Origin: Deltaproteobacteria bacterium
Lineage (GTDB): Bacteria > Desulfobacterota > Deferrimicrobia > Deferrimicrobiales > Deferrimicrobiaceae
Assembly: GCA_003105225.1 (NCBI GenBank)
Contig: PQAK01000058.1
Span: forward strand, 1,513-14,627
Direction: 5' to 3'
Length of the DNA stretch: 13,115 nt
Shown here: positions 6,956-13,115 of the stretch, piece by piece
Numbering within the stretch: position 1 is the stretch's first letter
How the letters are laid out: each line of letters begins with the position of its first letter
The notes under the pieces: model-generated
What the model was told of the DNA's origin: nothing
What the model saw: only the letters and a program-made list of their open reading frames with translations
Database searches by the model: none
Made by a program: the position numbers and the translations under genes

Positions 6956-7555
6956 TTACCCGTCGGTGGAGGCGCATTCAACCACCAGCTCGGCCAGCCG
7001 GTGCAGGATCGTCGCGGTGGCTCCCCAGATGGTGTAAGGCCCGTAATCGAAAAAGTAGAGCCGGTTCCGCTCCCCCCGGAACGTGGACTCGGCGTACCGG
7101 TAGCGTTCGAACTCCGTGAACAGCGGCAGGGGCGCCTCGAAGGCTTCCGCCATCTCGAACGCGTCCAGCCGGAATTCCGCGTTCGCCGATATGATCGCAA
7201 CGTACGGCTGGATGCAGAACCCCGTCACCGTGATCACCGGGTCCATCGTGCCGAGGATCTGCGCATCGCCGCGGAGGATCCCCAGCTCTTCCTCCGCCTC
7301 GCGCAACGCGGTTTCCAGGAGGTCGGCGTCCCCGGAATCGCGGCTCCCGCCGGGAAAGCAGATCTGCCCCTTGTGGTGGGGAACCTGTTCCGTGCGGCGG
7401 GCCAGCACCACGGTCACCGCATCCCCCCGGACCCGCAGCGGAACCAGGACCCCCGCGGACCGCATCCCCTCCGGGGGAGGAAACCGGCGGGAAACGGGCT
7501 TCAGCAGGCCCTGCAAGCGCGGGAAGAAGCCGGCCCCTAGCACGAGGCGCTGCAT
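6956..7555 (-). CDS. Nudix hydrolase, CoA pyrophosphatase type
   Basis: A 199-residue Nudix protein of the CoA diphosphatase (NudL/YeaB, NUDT7-like) group, which cleaves CoA or acyl-CoA to 3',5'-ADP and a phosphopantetheine. The CoA-specific stretch runs LARRTEQVPHHKGQICFPGG (51-70). It leads into the Nudix helix with TALREAEEELGI (82-93), whose RE...EE glutamates bind the metal. Spacing inside the box, with aspartates instead of the usual first glutamate, matches this subgroup rather than MutT. The ATG at 7555 sits 10 bp after the GNAT stop, with GAGGGGGA overlapping that stop as ribosome site. Its presence between acyl-CoA-using genes suggests CoA housekeeping, though such genes are also common as unlinked passengers. 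Confidence 0.88.
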   Translation of the reverse strand: MQRLVLGAGFFPRLQGLLKPVSRRFPPPEGMRSAGVLVPLRVRGDAVTVVLARRTEQVPHHKGQICFPGGSRDSGDADLLETALREAEEELGILRGDAQILGTMDPVITVTGFCIQPYVAIISANAEFRLDAFEMAEAFEAPLPLFTEFERYRYAESTFRGERNRLYFFDYGPYTIWGATATILHRLAELVVECASTDG

Positions 7556-7565
7556 CGTTTCCCCC

Positions 7566-8006
7566 TCACGTGCGGCTCTTCTCCTTTTCCAGCAGGATGA
7601 ATTCGGACCGCTCGAACCCCAGCGCGCGGAAGAAGCCGACCAGGCCGCCGTCGTTCCAGTTGACCATGGTCAGGATCTTCTCCACGTTGTTGTTCCGGAA
7701 ATACAGGCCCAGCGTTCCGATCAGGGCCCGCGCGACCCCCTTCCCCTGGTAGCCGGGGTCCACGCCGACGATCTCGATCCACCCGCTCTTCGGAATGGCG
7801 AATTCCCATCCGCGGATGTCGGCCAGGACGAATCCCACCACCCTCCCGTCCGATTCGGCCACCAGGCATCCCAGCGGGTTCCGCGTCAGGGAGTCGATGA
7901 TCCGGGATTCCCACTGCGCTTCGTGGGGATGACCGGTGATCTTCTCGTTGATCGAAAGGACCGCCTCCGTGTCCTGCGCATTCATCCGCCGCACCGTGAC
8001 GCTCAT
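7566..8006 (-). CDS. GNAT-family N-acetyltransferase (RimI-like)
   Basis: A 146-residue acetyltransferase of the GNAT superfamily, using acetyl-CoA. The core is visible: a first strand VTVRRMNAQDTEAV (3-16), the central strands CLVAESDGRVVGFVLA (47-62), motif A WIEIVGVDPGYQGKGVARALI (76-84 and 85-96) with the pyrophosphate-binding QGKGVA (87-92), and motif B FFRALGFER (125-133). The overall pattern is close to RimI or the small amino-group acetylases, but GNAT substrates cannot be read from the fold. The ATG at 8006 overlaps the stop of the reductase gene by 4 bp (ATGA), so the two proteins are probably made together and may act on the same pathway. Confidence 0.85.
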   Translation of the reverse strand: MSVTVRRMNAQDTEAVLSINEKITGHPHEAQWESRIIDSLTRNPLGCLVAESDGRVVGFVLADIRGWEFAIPKSGWIEIVGVDPGYQGKGVARALIGTLGLYFRNNNVEKILTMVNWNDGGLVGFFRALGFERSEFILLEKEKSRT

Positions 8007-9277
8007 GCTCTCCTCCTGCGGTCGTTCGCAAAGTTCCGGATCACGCCGGCAAGCACGGAGGGGCGGGCGTACCGCCGGAAGATGTTCTTGAAGGAATCAT
8101 GGCCGGACACCGCGTTGAAGAGGGCGTCGTGCATCCCCTGGTCCACCTTGGCCATCGAGAGGACCGTCCCCAGCATTCCCATGACGTCCCCGGCCTTGCA
8201 CAGGTTCCGCATCCACGTTCCGTACGCGTAGTCCTCCCGCAGCGGCCGCGTCACCTCCTCGTACCTCCGGAAGGATGCGGCCGACAGCCCGCGCTGCGCC
8301 ATCGACTCCGCCGCCAGGATCCCCGTCTCGATCGCCATGTTGATCCCCTTGCCCTTGAAGGGACGCAGCCACCCCGTGGCGTCCCCCACCGTGAGGTATC
8401 CCTCCCCGACGGCCCCCCGGGCGGGCGCGCCCGGGAATTTCCCCCGGTAGATCTCCTGCTCGTCGATGGAAAAGGGGGGAAGATGATCCCGGACGACATC
8501 CGTGGACAGGAAGGCGAACATGTCCTCGACGGTGGCGTCGGCCCCCGCCACGTTGACGATGATGTGGTCCCCCTTCGGCGTGATGGCCCCGAACTCCAGG
8601 TTGGGGATGCCGGGGGGGAACAGGTAGGCGTAGATGATGCTGCCGAGCTTCCTCTCGATGAAGGAAACCTCCGCGGGGATCTTGGTGACGTAGGTCTGGA
8701 TGAACCGGGCCGGGCGGTGGTATTTCCCTCTCGTGGCGGTTTCGAAGATGTCGACCATGCCGTCGTCGAGCCCGAACGCTCCGACCACCGCGTCCGCCTT
8801 CAGGCTCCCTCCTTCGGTATACAGGAAGATCCGCTTTCGGTCCCCGTCCGGGAAATCGATCCCCGTCACCCGGTCGCGGTACACCTCCACCCCTTCCCGC
8901 TCCGCGCTGGACAGGAGGAACCGGTCGAACATCACCCTGCGGACGGCGTACGTCGCCCCGGAGCGATGGGGTCCGACGAGAAGGATCTCCTTCCCCCCGG
9001 CGTGGAGGCGATAGCCGTAGATCTGCCGCTTGAAGATCTCGTAGGGGAGCTCCACGCCGAGGCCGCCGCGCAGGATCTCCTCGATGGGAGGGGACAGCAC
9101 GCCGACGCACTGGTTGTAGTGGCGCTCGAAATCCTTCCCCTCGAACAGGACCACGCGGAGGCCCAGGTGCCGGTCGCGGGAAAGCCGCACGAGCCGGATG
9201 GCGGTCGCCGAGCCCCCGGGCCCGCCCCCGATGATCCCGATCGTCTTGCCGCGGATATCGTCGCCGCCGCCCGACAT
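8003..9277 (-). CDS. Geranylgeranyl reductase family FAD-dependent oxidoreductase
   Basis: A 424-residue flavoprotein of the geranylgeranyl reductase / digeranylgeranylglycerophospholipid reductase group, within the PHBH-type FAD superfamily. An N-terminal dinucleotide-binding loop GIIGGGPGGSATAIRL (14-29), a Cys57 in NQCVGVLSPP (55-64), the family's FPPG stretch YAYLFPPG (216-223) and the FAD-ribityl motif VGDATGWLRPFKGKGIN (297-313) are all present. Members hydrogenate isoprenoid double bonds (chlorophyll side chain, archaeal lipids, menaquinone tails). In a non-photosynthetic bacterium a quinone or polyprenyl substrate is the likelier guess, but this is inference. It starts 9 bp after the carboxyltransferase stop and overlaps the GNAT gene by 4 bp, so it lies at the centre of the operon. 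Confidence 0.85.
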   Translation of the reverse strand: MSGGGDDIRGKTIGIIGGGPGGSATAIRLVRLSRDRHLGLRVVLFEGKDFERHYNQCVGVLSPPIEEILRGGLGVELPYEIFKRQIYGYRLHAGGKEILLVGPHRSGATYAVRRVMFDRFLLSSAEREGVEVYRDRVTGIDFPDGDRKRIFLYTEGGSLKADAVVGAFGLDDGMVDIFETATRGKYHRPARFIQTYVTKIPAEVSFIERKLGSIIYAYLFPPGIPNLEFGAITPKGDHIIVNVAGADATVEDMFAFLSTDVVRDHLPPFSIDEQEIYRGKFPGAPARGAVGEGYLTVGDATGWLRPFKGKGINMAIETGILAAESMAQRGLSAASFRRYEEVTRPLREDYAYGTWMRNLCKAGDVMGMLGTVLSMAKVDQGMHDALFNAVSGHDSFKNIFRRYARPSVLAGVIRNFANDRRRRA

Positions 9278-9286
9278 CCCTTCGCC

Positions 9287-11344
9287 CTACTCTCCGGCCG
9301 GGCCGATGACCGCCAGGAGCTGGCCTTCCTCGACCCCCTCGTTGGCCTTGACGCAGATCTCCCGGATCACGCCGGCGATGGGGGACTTCACGGCGTTCTC
9401 CGTCTTCATCACCTCGATGTTCATGACCTCTTCGCCCCGCTTCACGCGGTCTCCCGCCTTCAGGAGCCGGTCCTTGCCGCCGATCCGCCAGACCGTTCCG
9501 GTCACCGGCGCGCCGAGCTCTCCCTTGGCGGCGGGGTTCGCCTTCCGGACCGCCTTCCGCGCAAGCGCCGCCTCCGGGAGCTCGACGGGAAAGACGTGCA
9601 TGATGTTGTCGACGGAAAGGACGACCTGCTTGACGCCTCCCACGCCCTCCCCGATGGAGACGAGCTTGATCTCGTGGGGCTTGCCGTCCAGGGGGATCGA
9701 CACGGAATCGCCCGGCCGCCGGAGCCCCCGGAACCAGACCGAGGTCGGCAGCGCCGTGGTGTCCCCGTAATCCTTGCGGAACCGGAGGAAGTCGACCGCC
9801 GCCTTGGGATGCATGAGGTACAGGATGAACTCCTCGTCCGATGCCGGCCGGCCCAGCTCCTCCTCCATGGCCTTCCGGGATTTCTCCAGGTCGTCGTCGG
9901 GGAGCCGTGCGAGGGGAGAGGATTCGATCCTCTCGTTTTTCACCCTCTCCTCCCATCCTTCCCCGAAGGCGCTGCGGTAGACCCAGTCCTTCGGCCATCC
10001 GAACGGGAGGGGCCCGTATCTTCCCAGGAGCAGGTTCTTCAGGTCGTCGGTCGCCCCCGAATAGAGCCGATGAAGCAGATGCTCGTCGGCCTGCGAAAGC
10101 GCTTCCAGCCGCTCCCCCGACTGGAAGTACCGGTCCAGGATCAGGAACAGCCTTCGCACGTTCGGACTCCCGCCCTCCTTGTGCAGCCGCTGGAGGATCC
10201 CCGCCCACGTGGTCCAGGTGATCTGCGATCCCGGCGTGACGTCGAAATACTTGATGATCCGGTTCCCGTACGACATCCCCTTCAGGATGTCGGGCATGAG
10301 CTCCAGGAACCCGCCCTTTTCCGCCTGCTCGAACGACGAGGGGAACGCCCCGCCGGGCATCCGGTGCTCCGTAACGTCGTGGGAGAACCCCTTGTACTGC
10401 GACTCGAACTTCTCGTAATGGCGGATGAACCCGCGGACGACGTCCGAGGCCTCGCTCGCGCGGGACATGTCCAGCCGGACGGGAAAGCCCAGCTCCCGCA
10501 GGTACCGCGTCAGCGGCCGTACGGGCACGTGCCCGTAGAACCGCGAAAAGGCGTCGTCGGTGACGTCGAAGAGCCTCGCGCCGGCCCCCGCCGCCGCAGC
10601 CATCGCCGGGATCGCCAGCCCGTCCGTCGCGTGCCGATGGTACTGGATCACGAGGTCGGGATGCTTCTGCAGGATGGCCTCGATCAGCCGGCGGATGCGC
10701 GCCGGGCTGCCCACTCCCGCCATGTCCTTGATGCAGAGGATGATGCCGGCGGTTCCGCCGCACATCTCCACGATCTCCCTGACCACGCGCAGGTAGTAGG
10801 GGTCGGAGCATTCGGGCGACTCCGTGAAGGAGATCGCCGGCTCGAAGATCTTTCCGCCGGAGAGAACCTCCTCCGCGATCGGCGCCATGTTCGGGATGTA
10901 GTTCAAAAAGTCGAAACACCGCCACACGTCGATCGCGGGCAGGAACGCGCGCACCGCGTGCCGGACGACGTTGCGGGGGTACATCCGGTATCCCCAGACG
11001 TTGGTGGACCGGATCAGCGTCTGGGTGAGGACGTCGGGCATCCGCCCGGCCCACATCCGGGCTTCCTCGAACGGGTTGATCTTGTTGTTCAGCAGGTCCT
11101 GGTGGAAGCGCGCGCCGCCGTGGACCTCCACGGAGAAGTAGCCGCTCTCGTTGTAGAGGGGGACCAGCCGGGACATGTCGGACAGGGTGAACCGGTTCTT
11201 GTAGTCGCTCTGGCCGGTGTCCCGGGGGCCCGTGTTCGTGTACAGGATCTCCTTGCCCTCGCGCAGGCCCTTGAGGAACTTCTTCGCCCCCTTCTTTGAG
11301 AGGCCGATCCGCATCCCCCCCCCGGGAAAGCCCTTGTCCGTCAT
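9287..11344 (-). CDS. Divergent pyruvate-carboxylase-like carboxyltransferase with biotin carrier domain
   Basis: A 685-residue protein equivalent to the carboxyltransferase-plus-biotin half of pyruvate carboxylase (PycB/OadA-like). The TIM barrel keeps RD..Q (Arg41, Asp42, Gln45), Arg112 and Tyr119 in IRSTNVWGY, the carboxylated lysine in CIKDMAG (Lys206) and metal ligands YHRHAT (His236, His238). FESQ (313-316), MPGG (329-332), VTPGSQ (369-374) and YGDTTALPT (526-534) match full-length pyruvate carboxylases. The C-terminus (about 610-685) is a biotinyl domain with Lys647 in VMKTEN. Odd points: the first motif reads NTGPRDTGQSD, the TSQP loop is missing around 261-280, and MKM is MKT. The ATG at 11344 overlaps the upstream gene by 4 bp without a clear ribosome site; ATG 11314, after a nine-G run, is an alternative start. 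Expected chemistry is carboxylation of a 2-oxo acid, pyruvate being only the default guess. Confidence 0.85.
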   Translation of the reverse strand: MTDKGFPGGGMRIGLSKKGAKKFLKGLREGKEILYTNTGPRDTGQSDYKNRFTLSDMSRLVPLYNESGYFSVEVHGGARFHQDLLNNKINPFEEARMWAGRMPDVLTQTLIRSTNVWGYRMYPRNVVRHAVRAFLPAIDVWRCFDFLNYIPNMAPIAEEVLSGGKIFEPAISFTESPECSDPYYLRVVREIVEMCGGTAGIILCIKDMAGVGSPARIRRLIEAILQKHPDLVIQYHRHATDGLAIPAMAAAAGAGARLFDVTDDAFSRFYGHVPVRPLTRYLRELGFPVRLDMSRASEASDVVRGFIRHYEKFESQYKGFSHDVTEHRMPGGAFPSSFEQAEKGGFLELMPDILKGMSYGNRIIKYFDVTPGSQITWTTWAGILQRLHKEGGSPNVRRLFLILDRYFQSGERLEALSQADEHLLHRLYSGATDDLKNLLLGRYGPLPFGWPKDWVYRSAFGEGWEERVKNERIESSPLARLPDDDLEKSRKAMEEELGRPASDEEFILYLMHPKAAVDFLRFRKDYGDTTALPTSVWFRGLRRPGDSVSIPLDGKPHEIKLVSIGEGVGGVKQVVLSVDNIMHVFPVELPEAALARKAVRKANPAAKGELGAPVTGTVWRIGGKDRLLKAGDRVKRGEEVMNIEVMKTENAVKSPIAGVIREICVKANEGVEEGQLLAVIGPAGE

Positions 11345-12788
11345 GCGCCGTGGACGTTGCGCCCGAAGGCGGAGACTTCGGCGACGAACCGGGCGATCTT
11401 GAAGATCTCCTCCTCCGCCTCGGCGTATTCGATGAGGCCGGCGATGTTCTCCTCGATGAATCCCGTGTGGATCTCGCCCTTGATAAAGCCGGGGTGGTCC
11501 ATGATCCTGCGCAGCAGGGGGATCGTGGTCTTGACCCCCCAGATCTCGTATTCCCGGAGCGCCCGGCGCATCCGCTCGATGGCGGTGCTGCGGTCTTTTC
11601 CCACCGAGCAGATCTTGGCCAGCAGCGAATCGTAGAACGGCGGGACCTGCCACCCCTGGTAGATGCCCGACTCCGTCCGGACGAAGGGGCCGCTGATCTG
11701 CCTCAAGAAGGAGATCCGCCCGAAGGAGGGCGCGAACCCGTTCTTGGGGTCCTCCGCGTTGATCCGGCACTGGATGGCGTGGCCGCGCAGGAAGACGTCC
11801 TCCTGGGAGAGGGACAGCCGCTCCCCCGCGGCGATCTTGAACATTTTCCGGATGATGTCGAACCCGCTGATCATCTCGGTGACCGTGTGCTCCACCTGGA
11901 TCCGCGTGTTCACCTCGAGGGCGTAGAACTTCCCGTCCCTGTCGACGAGGAACTCGAGCGTCCCCGCCGTCTCGTACCCGATGTCCTTCATCGCCTTGAC
12001 GACCACCGCCCCCATCTTCCGGCGGACTTCCGGCGCAAGGAGCGAGCTCGGGGCCTCCTCGACGAGTTTCTGGTGGTGCCGCTGGATGGAGCACTCGCGC
12101 TCGCCCAGGTGGATGACCCTTCCGTAGCGGTCGGCGAGGAACTGGAATTCGATGTGCCGTCCCCCCTCGATGAACTTCTCGACGAAGACCGTTCCCTTCC
12201 CGAACGCCTTCTCGGCGACGGAACGCGCCGCCTCGAGCTTCTCCTCCACCTCGTAGGGCGAGGAGACCTTCTGCATCCCCTTCCCCCCGCCCCCGGCGGT
12301 CGCCTTGATGATGACGGGCCACCCGATGCGGTCCCCGAACTTGATGACCTGTTCCGCGTCCTCCACGTCGGTGATCCCGGGCGTCACCGGAACGCCGGAG
12401 GCGGAGAGCGCCTTGCGGGCGGAAATCTTGTCGCCCAGGATCCGCATGACCCGGGCGGAGGGGCCGATGAAGATCATCCCCTCCCGCTCCACCGCCTCGG
12501 CGAAATCGGGATTTTCCGCGAGGAAGCCGTAGCCGGGGAAGACCGCGTCGCAGCCGGAATCCTTCGCCGCGCGCAGCACCGCCTCGATGTCGAGGTAGCT
12601 CATGGTGGCCGGGGAGGGCCCCAGGCGGACCGCCTCGTCGGCGAGCTTCACGTGCAGGGAGAGGGCGTCGCAGTCGGAGTACCCCACCACCACGGGGATC
12701 CCCAGCTCCCGGCCGGCCGGATGGCCCGGCAGGCGATCTCCCCGCGGTTGGCGATGAAGATCTTCTTGAAGGGGCCCGGCCGGCTCAC
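11341..12788 (-). CDS. Biotin carboxylase subunit (PycA/AccC-like), with a frame break near its start
   Basis: This is the ATP-dependent biotin carboxylase partner of the next gene: it carboxylates biotin on the carrier domain using bicarbonate. The intact frame (from about 12693) shows the ATP-grasp glycine loop KATAGGGGKGMQ, the ECSIQRHHQK segment, LEVNTRIQVEHTVTE with catalytic Glu/Asn/Arg, and GHAIQCRINAEDP. The usual N-terminus, FKKIFIANRGEIACRAIR, is present in another frame from a GTG at 12788, one base after the purC stop. Restoring one base near 12717-12721 joins the two halves as IR-AG-RELGIPVVVGYS. That gives 482 residues, normal for the family. The most economical reading is one missing G in the GGCCGGCC stretch: sequence error or a recent mutation. 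The stop overlaps the next start as ATGA. AccC of acetyl-CoA carboxylase is an alternative, but the paired gene argues for a 2-oxo acid carboxylase. Confidence 0.88.
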
Positions 12789-12789
12789 C

Positions 12790-13115
12790 TTACTCGATGT
12801 CCCTCCCCGTCAGGATGCGAAGCGCCTCGCGGTATTTCATCGACGTCTTCTCGATCACGTCGGCAGGGAGCTTCGGCCCCGGCGCGGTCTTGTTCCACGG
12901 CAGCGTCAGCAGGTAGTCGCGCACGAACTGCTTGTCGAAGCTCTTCTGCGGGCCGCCGGGCCGGTAGCCGTCGGCGGGCCAGAACCGGGAGGAGTCGGGG
13001 GTGAGCGCCTCGTCGATCAGGAGCAGCCTGCCGTCGCCATCCCCAACTCGAACTTCGTGTCGGCGATGATGATCCCCCGCCCGAGGGCGTATTCCGCCGC
13101 GGAGCGGTAGAGCGC
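12790..13115 (-). CDS. purC: SAICAR synthase (PurC), 3' portion with a frame break
   Basis: Phosphoribosylaminoimidazole-succinocarboxamide synthase joins aspartate to CAIR in purine synthesis. Only the C-terminal part lies in the window. The right-hand stretch reads GRGIIIADTKFELG in one frame. The left stretch continues in another frame as DGDGRLLLIDEALTPDSSRF, then YRPGGPQKSFDKQFVRDYL and a tail ending ILTGRDIE before TAA (12792-12790). Together these are the diagnostic IIADTKFEFG, LIDE, TPDSSR and DKQ..RDYL signatures, so the identity is firm. The frame changes near 13034-13047; the loss is one base (or four, since the loop is about one residue short). It lies one base upstream of the biotin carboxylase start and would head the visible operon. 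Whether the gene is really broken is unclear. Confidence 0.85.
   Translation of the reverse strand, partial: ALPLRGGIRPRAGDHHRRHEVRVGDGDGRLLLIDEALTPDSSRFWPADGYRPGGPQKSFDKQFVRDYLLTLPWNKTAPGPKLPADVIEKTSMKYREALRILTGRDIE

Noticed and set aside
9287..12322. A 1011-codon open frame that would fuse the carboxyltransferase to about 325 extra N-terminal residues
   Set aside because: The extra part is the biotin carboxylase gene read out of frame; the ATGA junction at 11344-11341 gives the true start.
12709..12725. Programmed frameshifting at the biotin carboxylase break
   Set aside because: No slippery heptamer, stop-codon arrangement or downstream stimulator is evident, and a second break occurs in the neighbouring purC, so error or mutation explains it better.
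12709..12785. GGCCGGCC-rich inverted repeats between purC and the biotin carboxylase as a terminator or recombination site
   Set aside because: They lie inside or against coding sequence, lack a U tract, and follow from the GC-rich codons there.

Overview
The window reads as high-GC chromosomal DNA from a Gram-negative bacterium. The gene content (MetX/MetW pair, DUF3417-type glucan phosphorylase, split pyruvate-carboxylase-like pair, a 62-residue protein next to a YbaY-like exported protein) best suits the former Deltaproteobacteria (Desulfobacterota, Geobacter-like). That assignment is inferred from protein resemblance, with no marker gene to prove it. No phage, transposon, CRISPR array or integrase is visible. 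Most of the DNA is ordinary metabolism.

Left end (1-1605, mostly + strand): a possible partial gene start on the minus strand (1-56), then a two-gene + strand unit. It encodes a TVP38/TMEM64 (VTT-domain) membrane protein and a TIGR04283-type glycosyltransferase. The glycosyltransferase converges on, and overlaps by 14 bp, the 3' end of the next gene.

Middle (1592-5106, minus strand): an alpha-glucan phosphorylase (glycogen breakdown). Upstream of it lie a secreted YbaY/YscW-like beta protein and a 62-aa protein, coupled by a TGATG junction. Then come a strong intrinsic terminator, a complete tRNA-Ala(GGC) with encoded CCA, and a promoter for that tRNA whose -35 box lies on the metW stop codon.

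Right part (5103-13115, all minus strand): a tightly packed run, read from right to left: purC (3' part only), biotin carboxylase, pyruvate-carboxylase-like carboxyltransferase plus biotin carrier, geranylgeranyl-reductase-family flavoprotein, GNAT acetyltransferase, Nudix CoA pyrophosphatase, metX, metW. Junctions are 1 nt, -4, 9, -4, 10, 48 and -1 nt, so most or all could be one transcript. Several products use CoA thioesters or biotin chemistry; methionine synthesis (metXW) sits at the distal end.

Most notable points: (1) the carboxyltransferase keeps the metal and carboxyl-lysine residues of pyruvate carboxylase, but its TSQP loop is gone, its first catalytic motif is altered and its biotin site reads MKT instead of MKM. 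It may therefore use another substrate or be a divergent subfamily. (2) Both genes nearest the right edge (biotin carboxylase and purC) carry a frame break; two breaks within about 330 bp suggest sequence error at a contig end as much as real gene decay. (3) A run of nine G sits just inside the carboxyltransferase start.
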